The notes: generated from the sequence alone by a model not told the origin. A stretch of DNA of 64,000 bases from Loxodes magnus (GCA_946699065.1 CAMPDV010000907.1:1-64000); one strand, 5' to 3'; positions 12,601 through 26,940 are shown, counted from the stretch's first letter. Numbers and translations: made by a program.

Positions 12601-14652
12601 TATATTTTTCATTAATAAATTATAATAAATAGAAAACTAAATTTAGGAGCTATTAGCAAACTTAGCTTCATCATTTTTCACTATTTTAATTAAATTTAAA
12701 AATATTTAAAAAATTAATAGCTTTCTTATAGATACATTAGCATCTAAACAATCAATATTCCAATTTTAATATTTTATCATATAAAAAAGAGAAGCTTTTT
12801 ATATTTAAGAAAATTAAATTGAATCAGCATAGAGATTTTAATAAACATTATTTATATTATTATTTGGTTTTTATTAGTAATAATTTAACTAGTTAAAATA
12901 GTGATGATCATATTAAAGGAAGAATCAAATTAATTTATTATTATTATTATTTTAATTTGAAAAATTGAATTTATTTATTCTTTGATTGTATTAAAATTAT
13001 ACTAGATAAAATAAATATCTTCATTAAATATGCAAATAAAAATATTAAGATAATTATTTAAATTAATCTTTACAAAAAATTAAAAGCCAAAAGTAATAAA
13101 AATAAAATAGATCTAATAGATATAAAAGAAAATAAAATAAACTAATTAAAATAAATAAATAATCTACTCTTTGTGAATTATATTTAAATTATAATTAACA
13201 AATATTTTTAAGCTTTTAATTAATTATCTAAACTTTTTTATTTAATTTTATATTAAAATTTAAATTTTTTACATGGATTAAAGAAATCTATGTTGCAAAG
13301 AAATTATACAAATTTTATAGAAATTTCAATAAAAATAGTAAAAGTTAAAAGTGTAGAATCATGCAAAAGAAAAAAATTTGTAATTAATTTTTATCTAAAA
13401 AGCTATGATAAAATAATTAAATATTTAAAAATTAAAAATAATTAATAGAGATTTTTTAAATTTATATATCTTTATTATTTAAAATTTTTAATAATATAAT
13501 TTTTTAATTAACTTCAGCTCTAATATTAGATGTAGAGACTCAAATTTCATAAATATTTCTAAGTATTATAAAATTAATCAATAACTTTTCCTTTTTATAC
13601 GTTAAATTCTTTTAGTTATCACCTTTCTCTTTCATTTTATTTTAACATATTATAATCATCAAGTTAAGTTAAATTCTAGAATCAATTAAATAAAATATTT
13701 TTTTCTTTATTGATATGCTAATAAAGTTTTCTAAATAAATATTTTTATTTAAATTAACTTAATTATTTTTAAAGTACTTATTTAATTATTATTTTTTAAT
13801 TAATAAACTAATTCTTGCTTATTCATTTTGTGATTTTTATTTTTTTATAAAATACTTTATAATTTGATTTTTTATAATTTAATATTTTTTAATCTAATAT
13901 AACAGATAATATCACAGAAAAATTCCTATTCAAATAAGTTAAAGATGCTGTTTTTAAGGTGATCATTAAATTATTTGATTTTGAAAAAATTAAAAAGGAC
14001 AATTTACTGATTGTAATATATTCACCTAATTATTTTGCTAGAGATTTAAAAATTGTTACTCTTTTTTTACTAAATAGTAGAAATAAAAAAAAGTTGTTTT
14101 CTAAATATGATAAATAATGTTAAATTTTAATTTTAATTTTATTTAAATTTAACCAAATTTGAATAAATTAAAAAGATATTTGATTTTTAAATTAAAATTA
14201 TTATGATTTAACTATTTCCTTTATTAATAAAACATTTTTTAAATAATTTTATTTAAAATTAAATTTAATATTTAAGTTTTTTATTGAGTTTCCAGCTCTT
14301 AGATTTTAAATTTTATCATGAAAATTTGAAATTAAAGGAATTTTTTTAAATTAAATCCTTTTTTAGTTAATTACAAAAAATGTTCTCCTTTAATAATTAT
14401 TTGAGTGAAATAAATATAGATACAATCAAATAAGTTATTAAAATTAGTTTCTCAAATAAATATTTTTCTATATATATTTTAATATACCTTTAAATTAGTA
14501 TTAAGCCTTATCTTTATTTATTTTAAGAATTTAACTAAACACAAAGTAGATATTTTTAATAATAATTTTATTTTATGTATATTTAAGTTTTAATTAATTA
14601 TTTAACTAGTTTCTTTTAGTTTCATATAGAACCACTATTTTTATAAAATAAA
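9651..14652. other. Long A+T-rich gene-poor stretch
   Basis: About 5 kb, with long A and T runs and no recognisable gene, RNA or element. The lowest G+C of the window is around 12-14.6 kb. It may hold the promoter of gene B, but no defined element can be pointed to. Confidence 0.35.
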
Positions 14653-17604
14653 ATGGAAATTATTCTGATTCTAGACTTTTTAGCCTTTTCTATTTCTTAA
14701 GCATATCCTGATTTTTTTTCCTATTTAAGATACAGATGCTGTGAGATATTACTAAGGTACAGAATCTATAATATAAAAATAATTTAAGGATTATGGATAT
14801 GATCCTATTAATCAAACTAAAATTAGCATTACAGCTTGAATTAAATTCGATAAAGAAGACTAACCTTAAAATTCGGGGGTATTTTTGCAAAAAATTTTTA
14901 AAAAATCCGCAAAACTGCATTAATTTAATAATTAATCAAAATTTTACAATGCAATCAACTGAATTCTACATTTAAACTAATTTAAATAATGATAAAAAAT
15001 AAAATAACTTGAAAGTCAGCTTTGTAAGTGATATTTGAGTATTTGTAGGATTTTCTTTAACCTAAAGCGGATAGCTTTTTCTAGCTTTAACTCACTCCTA
15101 ACTTAATAATATATTTTAAACAAATACAATTCAAAATGCTTATTGAATATAATTTAATTAAAGTGACTTTATTTGATAAGTTGTTTAAGCTGCTAAATAT
15201 AGAGGATTTGTTTATTCTCCTAAATATTATAAGAATTATGCTTTAAATTTAGACGATATTACAACTATTTTTAATCAACCAAATCAAGGATTTACCTCTC
15301 TTGGTAATAATCTTCCATGTTATTCTAACTGCTTAAAATGTTATGGATAAAATAGCAATAATTGCTTATAATGTATAGAAAGTTTAACTTATTAGAACGA
15401 TACTTGTATTTGTCTTCAGAAACTTTCTCTTGATATTGTTTGTGCTTAATTTTGCCCTTCTACCTAATAAGACTCGGACTTAGATAATCAATGCGATTTT
15501 TGTAATGTGACTATTCCCTTTTGTGAAGAATGTTCTTAAGCTGGAGATATCTGCTATAAATGCTCTATTTTTTCGTACTGAGATGGAAAATCTTGTGTTT
15601 AATGTACTTCATACAATCCATTTTGTGCTACTTGTAACAATTAACTTGCCTTACATGCTAATAAGGTAAAAAGCTTATCAACTAAACGTGCTAAGATTAA
15701 TGTATAGACTAAGAATAAGATTATAACTAAGATGGTATTTGTTTACCTTGTGATTAGTAATTTAGTTTTTGTGATAGATGTAATGATACATAATGCTTAT
15801 AATGCAAAGCAGGTTATTTCCTTTATTAGTAATAATGCAAATAATGCTAAGAAGCTATTTATAATTGTTCTGAATGCTCTTAAGATGGAAAAGAGTGTCG
15901 TAAATGTGAAGAAAGGGAATTTGAATTTAACGGGACTTGCTAACCTTGCTCAATAATTTCTAACTGCGAGTATTTTTGAGCAAATAACAACTAAAGTGTT
16001 GAATGCATAAGCTGCTAGTAGAATTATACTCTTACTAATAATAATAGTTGCATATAAGAAATTTCTAATTAAAGCTTGCTAAACTAAACTGAGAATTAAA
16101 GTGATAATGAACTTGTTTATTATAACAGCCTAGATGACTTTAATATTTCAACTTTTGAAAAATAGTTTATTTATAGCACAAATATAGTAACTTAAATTGA
16201 AATTTACATAAATACTGCTGGGTCTGTAATTATGACAGTTTCTTCCACTATTGCTTTATCTAGATTTTCATCAGGTTAAGCTTAATTTTTTTCAGCAGTT
16301 CTTATTACTCAACTTATATTAATGAACGCTTTTGTAGATGTTGAAAGAACTGACAATATAAACGCATACTATTTCATGAATTTCAGAGGTAACGAGCCTA
16401 TGTCAGGAATAAATAACAACGATTTTCTAAGCTTCGATTTAGATTCTAAGAATTTAGAAGTAGATAAAGAAATTTACATTTTAATGAACTATGAGAGTTA
16501 TACCTTAATAGCTAATTTAATAAGTGCTTTCTTTATTTTAGCTATATTATACCTAATAGATTTCATTCTTATTGTAATAGGAAGATTAAAATGGAAAGAT
16601 AAAATAGAAAAATTGAGAAGCAAACTAACAAACAAGAAATATATTTCTTTGGTCTATAACTTAAAATATATTCAAATAACAAATGCAGTTATGTTATAGT
16701 TATATCACTTTAGTTTAAGTGATTGGTATACTGGCTTAAATTCTTTCCTTGCTGTAGTTATTTTAGTAAGTTTTTAATTTAGAACATTCAACTATACTTT
16801 ATTTTCTAAAACTATCAAATATGTATCAAATATTTTAAACTTAAGGTATAGTTTAATTAGACAAATGATGAGCAAGTGAAAAAGGAGTTAGAAGAGATGA
16901 AAGAAAAGTATGTGATTTACTTTGAGTAAATAAAGTAAAATACTAAGCTACAAGTAATTTTCTAAATCTTCTTCTTGATTAGAAGATTTCTTCTCTCTTT
17001 TGCAGCTGTTATACTTGTAGAGTTCTAAATAATCTAAGTAATAATGTATCTATTAACTTGTTTGCTTCAGCTTGCTTACCTAGTTCTTTGCAGACCTTTT
17101 ATAAGTACTTTATTACTGTTTTAGGAGATAGTAGGTGAAGTAGTGCTTATAATAGTTTATTTATTCAGCTTTTATTATAGAGCAAATGGTGCCAAAACAT
17201 TAGCAAATGAAAAAATTTAAGAAGCTGAAAATTTAGGTAAGTTTCAAGTGTTTACTTGCTGCCTTTATACAATAATTGCATTAACAATTTCGATAGTATT
17301 ATTAATAAGGGATTTGCATGCTTAATGAAAATAAAGCAAATAAAAGAAAAAGAAAGTTTAATAAGAAATTATCGCATAAAGATTAATGAACATAGATATA
17401 AGGAACGAAAGCGTCATATAATTAGAGCTAAGTTCTACAAATAAATTAACTTCAAGAGAGGAAAAAAGTTCTTAAGATCTCACTAAAGATAAAGTTTAAC
17501 AAAACGATTCAAAAATAAAATTTTTAAATCAAGGTGTTAAAAGCAGGAAAAGGAAGTAGAAAATCAAAGAATAGAAAAGGAGAATTATGATTTTAGAAAA
17601 TTGA
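14653..17604 (+). CDS. Surface protein paralogue B: LamG-like, Cys repeats, multi-pass membrane domain
   Basis: Start MEIILILDFLAFSISQA (signal peptide). The LamG-like part contains FKDYGYDPINQTKISITAWI near 14,785-14,840 and SDIWVFVGFSLTQSG near 15,028. Furin-like CxxC repeats run from about 15,320 to 16,060. A long juxtamembrane block leads into the conserved MNAFVDVERTDNINAYYF (16,322) and about six membrane helices; the second contains LIANLISAFFILAILYLIDF. The tail is basic and Gln-rich and ends at TGA 17,602. Near 17,322 TGA encodes the W in LHAQWK; paralogue D has TGG in the matching codon. Frame changes relative to D or C occur in the N-terminal T-run near 14,710, at about 15,645, where one A is missing compared with C, and near 16,850 at a place shared with D. 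It is either a recent pseudogene or carries assembly indels. It probably sits in the plasma membrane. Confidence 0.7.
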
Positions 17605-19165
17605 GATTTAACTTTTAACTTTTTTACTAGAATTTAGTTAATTAAATTTATACAATTATAAACAATTTGCTGGCTTATCATTATAAAGCTTAACTAGCTA
17701 TTTTATTTTCTATTAGTTAGTTAATTGAAATTCTCTTTAAATATTATCTTCCATTATTTATTTTATTCTCTAAGAACCTTATTCTTATTAAATTTTTATT
17801 TTATATTCATTTATTATTTTTAATTATATTATCAAAGTTATTAGATTTTAATATTCGTGGCTTGTATAAAATTCTTTGGAAATATAGCTATCATAGATTC
17901 ATAGCATTATATCAATTTTCATCATAATATTCACTTTTTATTTATTTTTTTTGAATTAACTTTCTAAATTCTCTTAAATAGTTTTAAAACATGAATTTAG
18001 CTAGTTTAGTTATCTAAAAATAAATATGATTTTTTGATGTAATAGGGTATTGTACTATTATCCCTAATTCATAAATGTATTACATTATGTAGTTAGATTA
18101 AGCAACTTAAAATTATTTATTTAATTGATAATTATTAAAATAAACTTTATGCTTAGCTTACATTAATGTAAACCAATTGCATTATATTAAGCTTTTAAGG
18201 ATATAACTAAAGTTATTAGTAATATCATTTTAGCTTGCTTTTTTATTTATTGTTTACTAAAATTTTAGATACTCTAAACTTTTATTTCCCCTCTTTATTA
18301 TAAATTTTTAAAATTAGCAATATTTAGGGAAAAGAAAGGATAAATAGGATTTAAAAGAAGTAAATATATAATCTAAAGCTAGCAATAGAATAAAAATATA
18401 TCTAGCATTCATCTCATTTTAATTAATTTTTCTTTTCGCGAAACATTAATTATTTACTTTGATATCCTACAGCTTAGAGATTCTAATTTACTTTATATAA
18501 TAATAATCAAAAACATATAGAAGAAAGATAGTCATTTTTAGTAAATATTCAGCTAATTGAATGCAAAAAGAGAATAAACTTAACAGGTATAAAGCATAGT
18601 TGATAAGCTTATTACATAAATTAGCTTTAGAATTAAAAGATAGAAGTTAAATTTTATTTCTATATCAGCAACAAAAAAATTCACTATATTTTTATCCTTG
18701 AATCTCCTTCTAAAAGAAAGAAGCGAAGAGTTACTTTCTGTATAAATTAAGAGATAAAGGAAAATGTAATAAGCTAATATAATAAAAGTTAGAAATTAAA
18801 AATGAATATTAATAACTTTAAACATATGATATGATGAAAAAGGATAATTATATAATAGAGTTATTAAATCACTTAAGAGAAAGAGCAATCATTTCTTTAT
18901 ATCTCAAATAGTGAGAGACAAATTACCTATACTTTGTAAAAATTAAGATATTAATAAAGCATTTTATTTATTTGAATCAACTTTATTAAGATTAATTGTA
19001 TATTTATTTAATTTTATAAAAAATAGGTAAAGCAGCTGGTCGTTAAATACAAGCTTTTCTTAATATGATATCTTTTTTAGACTTAGACTACCTAATTTAA
19101 AGAAAAGTGTAAAGAGCTAGAATCAAGACAGCAGATGAAATATAAATAATTTTTTAAAGACAATA
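17605..19165. other. A+T-rich spacer between gene B and the duplicated block
   Basis: No recognisable feature is seen. Confidence 0.35.
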
Positions 19166-19684
19166 AAATTTCTTTAGAATATATCCAGTTTCTTTTAATT
19201 TATTTAGAGGAATTAGACTAAATTTATATTCAATTATTTAGCTTATTTGATTTTTTAATTTATCGAAGGCTATTTGAAGAACTTTGGTGAAAAATCCTTG
19301 CAACACAAAATGTGTCAAGATAAATCTGCAATGTATAAATAAAATTAGCTATAAATTATAAATCTCATTCTTGAAGATACCTTACATCTAAATAGGAACA
19401 CAAAGCAAATATTTTCTTTATCAGAGCCCTAATAATTAAGCTTGAAAAATAGGTATTTTATAATACTTTTATCTATCTTGCTAATGAATTTTAAAAATTA
19501 GATGATTGAATCTAGCACTCATACTACATGAATATTAGACTGATAATTATTTAGCTAAAAATTTTTATTAAATAAACCAACAAGACTGATTATCTACAAA
19601 CATGAATCTGATATTTTTATTAAGATAGTTGTTTATAAGTAAAATTCCTAAAATGGAAAGTTAGAAAGAAGTAAAAGGAATGAT
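19166..19684. repeat. 520-bp duplicated block, left copy
   Basis: The sequence from about GAATATATCCAGTTTC to GGAATGATTTA is repeated at 27,305-27,824 in the same orientation with about 90% identity by eye. The two copies flank gene C. One frame reads protein-like in both copies, for example INYKSHSWRYLTSKQEHKAN and DDWIQHSYYMN, so the block may be a remnant of a gene. Differences are not obviously concentrated at third positions. No family is recognised. It marks a segmental duplication within the array. Confidence 0.75.
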
Positions 19685-21097
19685 TTATTAAAGAAATAAC
19701 TTCTTAAATATAATACTTATCTTAATTAATAATAAATATAATAGTCATCGTGCTCAATTAAACTATTTCCTTACTTACTCTCTTAAATTTAAAATAGAGT
19801 TTACTTTATAAATAATTCAAAATTAGTGAAGCAAGGAAATAGTTAATAAAGCTAAATTTAAATGTCTAATGAGGAGAATTAAATATATTTCTAGCTGCTT
19901 ATTAACATTTAAGAGTATTTATTTTTTATTTTGGAAAGATAAAGCTAGATATATCAATTGTTACTTGGAAATCAATCAATTAAAAACCTTTTTAAACAAA
20001 TTATTAAATTAATATGAACAAATTATTAGAAAATTAATTGTTAGAAACCAAATATATATCTCATTTCTTTGATTTTCTTTGATATAAAGATAGTATCATC
20101 ATTCTAACAAAGGAACGACAACCACTAAGATTACTATAATATTTTCATTAAGATAAGAAAAAATATTTTAATAATTTAAACTAAATTTACTATAAAAGTT
20201 ACTTGAGAATTGTATGAAAAAATCACACTCGAAAATAGAATTTTATAGTTATTATTTATAATTTTCTAAATAATGAAAAATAAAATGAAATTGGTGTCTT
20301 ATAAATAATAAACTGATTATAAATTAACTATTAATATGAGGTATATTTAGTCTATTATAAATAAAAAGTCTTAGAAAATATTTTTATCTCTTATTTATTA
20401 ATAAAAGGTAGCTAAATCAGAAAATATAAATCATATTGCTAGTTTATCAGATGAAAAATTATTATTTTACTAGATATTAAAATTTTTCTTTCGTTATTTA
20501 TTTAAATAAAGGCTTTGCTTCTTAGTTTATTTTTAATTAATCCTCTATCAAATTAATAAAATCTCTAATTTTTAATTTCATAAAAAATTAAATTAAGTTT
20601 TTCATTTAAAATACCTTTTATAAATTTATTACTGTTTTAAGATTAAAGTACAAGAGCTAAAAACATTTAATATAAAGATTAGAAAGAAATTAAGAAATAT
20701 TTACTATCCAATTATTTAGATTGCTTGTAGACAAATTTAAAGCTAAAAATTAAAAAGTGAATAAACTAATTAAAAGTTTAAAACCCATTTATCTTATTTT
20801 TTATTTTATCAAGTATTTATTATAATTTTATTTTTGGAAAACTAAGAAAAATATTTAAACTAAGATGAAAAATCTTAAAATAGAATGAAATTAAATAAAG
20901 TTTTTAAGGATTTATTATATTTATTCCAAATAAATGTTTAATATATTTATCTACTAGTTATTTATAAATTCTTTTTAATATTTACTCAAAAATAATCAAA
21001 ATGTGTAAGATAGAGCTAATTAACTTTTATTTATAAGAGAAATAAATTTTATCTTTTAGATTAAAATTAAATATGTTTTATTTAAGTTTATAATTGC
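19685..21097. other. A+T-rich spacer downstream of gene C
   Basis: No recognisable feature is seen. Gene C reads toward this stretch. Confidence 0.35.
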
Positions 21098-24000
21098 TCA
21101 ATATATCATTGTCTCATCCCTATTTTTTTCTTTGATAAATAGATTTTCGAAATAATTCCGTAGATAATTAATTTTATTTTTATTTCTTTCTCCTTTGCTC
21201 ATTTTTTCTAACCATTCCTCTACATATTCCATAAATTTCTAATCACTAGGCATTTCTATTCCTTTTTTATAGATTTTTAGTTCTTTATTTTTTATAGAAT
21301 TTTTTAAGTTCTCTACATTAATGTTTTGCTTTACAGCTTCATCAATAAAACTTTTCATTATTTTTTCTTTTACTATGAAGTAAATTAAGCTTTTCGTTCA
21401 TTTTTATCTTTTTTTTCTTCTTCAGAATAATTATTTGATTGATTATTTTATTTCCCAGTAAAAATAAAATTTGATTAGTCTTAATTAAAATTTGTCTAGT
21501 TTATATTAAAAGAATCTAATTCTAATTGTATTTATTATCTTTTACTTGCTAGGGTAGAATTATTATTATCTGAGCTTATTTAACTTCTTTTACTTCTGAA
21601 ACTTTTATATTTATCAAGCATAAGTTTAAAGAAAATTATTAATCCTACTATAAAGTTGCAAAGTGTGAGCATACTTATTAACACTATACCACATTTACCT
21701 GCATTATCATACATCTTTTCAGTTATTAGCTCTCTGTGTTAATTATCAAAAGCAACGAAGCAATAGTCTAAAAGGTAAATTATTATAATAACTAATTCGT
21801 TGAACAGACTCAAAAACTTATCTACCTTAGATTTATAAGGATTTAGATTAAGCAAATACATACTATTTGCTACACATAAAACTATCATAGTGGTTATTTA
21901 TAGCTCAGGTATATTTTAAGCGAGCACTATAACTAGACTTATTATAAATCTCCTTAGAATGAAAAAAACATAGAAATAGGATGATCATAAGTTATCTTTA
22001 TAGTTGAACTCTTCAAATAAACTTCCATATTGCATCATCTTTTTTCTTCTTCTTATTAACTATTTTATTTATTAAGTTTTTTCATTTCGAAGGCTTTGAA
22101 ATTAATAAAGGCTATAAATAAAATCTAAATAATCTTTAATATAAAATAAACTTACCAAAAATAGGAAAGCTAAAATAGAATTTAAGCAAGCATATCAATC
22201 ATACCACTAAAGATTTTAAAGCTGTAACCAAACTGCATTTCATATTTAAAAGTTGTTTATAATGCCAAATCTAATAAACGAACAGAACTTAAAGTGGGAT
22301 ATAACTTTCTTAAAGTATTGATTTCTTTTCCAAAACCGGGAAATAATCGAACAGTTAAGAAAAATTAAAAGTTAAAGAATTATTTCAATAATAACTTTAT
22401 AAGCATTAGATAAGAAAGTATGCTCACTATAATTATATAGATTAAGATTTTCATTTTATATCTAATCATTTTCATTTTTTGTTAATAAAAGATCTTAAAC
22501 ACCAAAATCGAAGTATAAAACTCCTACTTATATGAGACTATATAAATATTTTAGCTTAGAAGGAAATTTAGATTCAGCATTCCATTTATGCTTATTAGTT
22601 CATTTAATAAAATTATTATTCAAAATAAAGTAAATCCTGTTGTGCTTCCCTACTAAATGAAGACATATAGTACGGCTGAAGATATAATTGAGTTTGCTAG
22701 TATTTAATTAATATCACTTTGTATCTTTAAATAACTTTTGAATTTTTCTGAAAGATCTTTAAACTCTTCACTGTTTTAATCCGTTTTATTTTACTAAGAC
22801 GGCATACATTTTCCATCTTATCAATCACAAATCTCCTCCTATTCAATGCAATTTTATTCATCAAATAATTGAGAACATTTTGAAGCATCATTTTAGCATT
22901 CTTAACACATTTCAATACAAACATCATTATATTTCGTATAATTTTCTTTACATTTGATGCAATAAACTTATCTATTTAAATTTACTAAGCATATTTAGCA
23001 GTTGAAAATTAAAGAAAAAGATTGGCAAATTCCAATTAATTCAAATTCATTTTCATCACATTTATCAACGCAAGTCTTATTTTAAGACACGAGATATGGT
23101 TCAGAACATTCACTGCAAGCTTATCCATTGTTATTACACTTCTCACAATTTTTTATTGAATTTTCACATTTATAGCATATTTAATCCTATAAATAATAAC
23201 TTTCATTCGGACATTTTTCTACGCAACTTCCGTAAAATAAAACAAAACCTTCAGAACATTATGTACAATATTAAGCATGATCTTCACATAATTCACACTT
23301 TTCTATTTCTTCACTGCAAAGCCTACATTATTAATCATTTTAAGTTAAAAAATATTAATTTGAAATACATTTTTTACAAGTCATGTTTATATCACATCTC
23401 TCACAATCTTTTAACTCTTCTTTACAAGGTTCGCATATTCCATCTTAATCGTAATCTTATTCTGTTTCTACACAACTATACTAGCAAGATTTATTTGTTA
23501 ACTTCAATTAAGTATTTTCACACTTATAACATTCTTTTCCATCCTAAGAACATTCTGAACAATTTTAAATAGCTCCTTAGCATTTTATGCATTATTACTG
23601 ATAAAGGAAATAACCTACTTTGCATTATAAACATTCTTTATCATTGCATCTTTCACAAAAACAAAATTATTAATCACAAGATAGACAAATTCCATCTTAG
23701 TTATAATCTTATTCTTGTTCTATACATTAATCTTAGCACGTTTAGTTGGCAAATTTTTTACCTTATTAGCATGTAAGGCAAGTTTAATTGTTACAAGTAG
23801 AACAAAAGGAGTTGTATGAAATACATTAAACACAAGATTTTCCATCTCAGTATGAAAAAATAGAGCATTTGTAGCAGATATCTCCAGATTAAGAACATTC
23901 TTCACAAAAGGGAATAGTCACATTACAAAAATCACAATAATTATCCAAGTCTTCATCTTATTGTATGGAAGGACAACTTTGAGAGCAAATTTGTTTCAAA

Positions 24001-24772
24001 GAAAGTTTATTGTAACAAGTACAAGAATCGTTTAAGTAACTTCAACTATCTAAGCACTACAAACAGTTATTAGAACTATTTCCATAACATTTTGTACAGT
24101 TTTAGTAGCATGGTATCTGTATAGAAAGTGAAATGAAACCTTGATTTGGTTAATTGAAAATTGCTTAAAGTTCAACTAAATTTAAAGCATAATTTTTATA
24201 ATATTTATGGGAGTAAATAAGTCCTCTAAATTTTCAAGTGCCAGCAATAATATAAATTTTGGTATTATTATCAAAATTTAATCATTTTGTATCTTAACTT
24301 ACATTATTTACGAAAACATTATTGAGTTGAGAGTGAGTTAAAGCAAATAAAAATTATCCACTTTAAGTTAGAGAAAATCCTACGAATACTCAAATATCAC
24401 TTATAAAACTGACTTGCATATCATATCGTTAGGGAGTATTATTATAAGTTATTATAGCACTAAAAATAGATTTTTAGTTTTTAAAATCTTAAGTTAAAGT
24501 TAACCTTAAATAATTTTAAACATCAACTCAAATTTAACTATAAGCTCCAAAATTGCTCGCTGGTTGTTTGTTTTTATCAAACTTTATTCAAGTTGTAATA
24601 CTAAATTAAGTTTGATTTGAAGGATCATAACCATAATCTTTAAATTATTTTCAAATTTAACTCTAGTTTCCTGTGTAATATGTAGGTGATCAGCAACTTA
24701 AATATAGAAAAAGTCAGGATCGGCCTAAGAAATTGAAAGCATCAAAATGCTGAGCATGAAGTACTTTACCAT
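21098..24772 (-). CDS. Surface protein paralogue C: longest Cys-repeat ectodomain, multi-pass membrane domain
   Basis: The minus-strand start is at 24,772 with signal peptide MVKYFMLSILMLSISQA; TGA at 21,100-21,098 is the stop. Order: a LamG-like domain, then a long run of furin-like modules (CxxC...CxxC, with repeats such as KNCEKCNNNGQACSECSE) in one frame from about 24,100 to 22,700. It has more modules than D. The membrane domain follows (about 22,650-21,600), with LRRFIISLVIVLAQNIPELQ near 21,940 matching the RRLLLSLAAIILVEFQ of D. A hydrophilic charged tail ends EEWLEKMSKGERNKNKINY and then NRDETMIY. Frame changes lie close after the signal peptide, where one base is missing relative to D, and just before MKSFIDEAVKQN in the tail. 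The tail is homologous to two remnants at 42,069 and 45,005. It is transcribed opposite to A, B and D. Confidence 0.75.
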
Positions 24773-26840
24773 TTCTTTAATCTTAAATTATATTAAATGT
24801 ATAAAGAGATAATAAAAATAATTAAGCATTAAAACAATTGAATGGTAATTTTATAATTATCTAAAACTTCAGCCTATTAAACTATTAATTTTATCCTAAT
24901 AAACAAACTCAATTATCCTAATTTGTTGATTAGGGTATTTATAAATTTTTTCTGCTTCTCAAGTTCTCACGTTATATCTTAAAAAATTTGAATCTTTTTT
25001 ATTATTTTTTTCTCTTAAGGTTATATTTATAAATAATTAATAATCTAGAATCACTTTGAAGGAAAATTAATTTTCTGGTTTTATAAAATATAAAATGAAA
25101 ATAGTGTTTCCAATTGTATCTCAAGACTCTTGATTTTCTTTTTAAGTTGAATAAGATAATTTGCTTATAGATTAAATTTAAAAAGCTAATATCTTCTTTT
25201 GTTCAATTTATCTTATTGCTTTTTTCTTAAGTAATTGATTTTAAGTTTGATAAAGCTTCTATTTTAAGACTTAAGAAAGAGGAGTTCAAAACCTATTTGA
25301 ATTTTTATTTTTATTAAATGTTTCAAAATCCATATAAATTGAATATGTTTATTAATTAAAGCTTATAATTTTTATTAATTTAATAAGCTTCTAATTTAAA
25401 TAATTAGTAAATAAGTATTAATGCTTATCTAAATCTCTTTCCTTTGCCTCTTTATAGCAGTTTATTATATTTATTAAAAGTTTTAAGTTTTTTAGATTAT
25501 AATTATTTTCTACTTTTCTTTGGTCTGATGATAGCCTAATTTAATTTTCGTATTTTGTGTCTTAATTATTTAATAAATACTAACTACTTTTAAACTAAAT
25601 TAGCAACTCTTATTATTTTTAAAAATATTCCTAGTTTTTCTTATTATGCAGGAATAAAACTAAAGAATTATCTAAAATTGAGAGATACCTTAATAAAAGG
25701 TAAATTTTGGATTTGCTAGTTCTACTACAAGATTATAATTTAGTGAACTTATTTAAAATTACTAAGATAATAAAGAATAATAAGTTAATAAGGTATTTTT
25801 AAGTATTTCTATGAAATTCTTTAGAATCATTTACTATAAACTAAGCTACTTATTTTAAATGTTAAATTTATTTTATATTTTAATTATTAAATTAAATCTA
25901 ATATCCATACACTCTTACCATTTATATTGCTTTTAGCAAGAATTTCTTTGTATTTTCTTAAATTATTAATTATATACTAAAGGGCTAATTCAAAGACCTA
26001 TTATTTATATAGATTTTAATCTAAGAATATGTTTCTTTTATTTAGTTAAAATAATAAAATTAAAGCATATGCTTTTATTATCTTCCTTGTTACTCTTTAT
26101 AATTTTAAGACTCAAATTAATTTTATACATTCTACTTTGAAAATTCAGATTCTTAAAAGCTATTTAAATTGACATAAGATTTAAATATTTTTATCATATT
26201 TTGGTGAAGAATATGTTGAGATTGGATACAAATGGAATATTATTTAGCATATGAGGAATAATACTCTTAGTTATAGAACTTTAATAACATTTTAGAAAAA
26301 ATTAATAAAATCCATTTATAAACTAAAACTCCAAGCAATTAAATTTTAAAAATTTAATTAAGTTTTTATATTAGTTCAATTTTCAAGGAGACTATACACA
26401 AATAAAAATTAAATAATGCTAGCATACACAAAATCTCAACAAAAAGCAAAGATAAAAAAGGTTTTATCACATAACAGTAATTTCTTGCTAAATTTATTAT
26501 TAAATTACCTTATTGAAATACTAAAGAAATGATTACTTATATAAATATCTTATTTTAAGATTAAAATATAAAGTTGATTCTATTTTATTAGTAGCCAGTT
26601 AGTTTGAAATAATTAATAACTTTAAAGATTTTTTAAGTAATTAATAATAAAAGCATTCTCATTTGTTTGCTTATTTTTATATTTTTAAAGTAAATAAAAT
26701 AAATCTAAAATATAATGATGTATTTTAAGATTCTCCTATTAATGATTATCCAATATTGTTATTGTATAATTACTAAAGCTTATTAATATATTTAATAAGT
26801 TTTTACCATTATATCCTTAAGGACTTGGAGTACAAATTGT
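24773..26840. other. A+T-rich spacer upstream of gene C
   Basis: The promoter of C must lie here, but no specific element could be identified. Confidence 0.35.
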
Positions 26841-26849
26841 AATTGTTCA

Positions 26850-26925
26850 CAAGCGGGGAATTGAACTCAGTCTAAAATAAAATAAATAGTTAATATCCTG
26901 TAATTAAACCACCCAAGTAATTGAG
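26850..26925 (-). other. tRNA-like remnant (doubtful)
   Basis: On the minus strand GGGTGGTTTAATTACAGGAT resembles a D-arm/A-box region, and GAGTTCAATTCCCC resembles a T-loop/B-box about 40 bases later. The acceptor and T stems do not pair acceptably and no anticodon arm can be drawn. At most it is a dead tRNA or a tRNA-derived fragment. Confidence 0.2.
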
Positions 26926-26940
26926 CAATAAGTAATTATA

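Noticed and set aside
9651-14652. Continuous open frames through A+T-rich spacers with Q/W decoding
   Set aside because: With all three stops possibly sense, every frame is open. Composition there is F/L/Y/Q/N/K-rich without motifs, as expected of non-coding A+T DNA.
26850-26925. Functional tRNA on the minus strand
   Set aside because: Acceptor, anticodon and T stems do not pair. It is listed only as a doubtful remnant.
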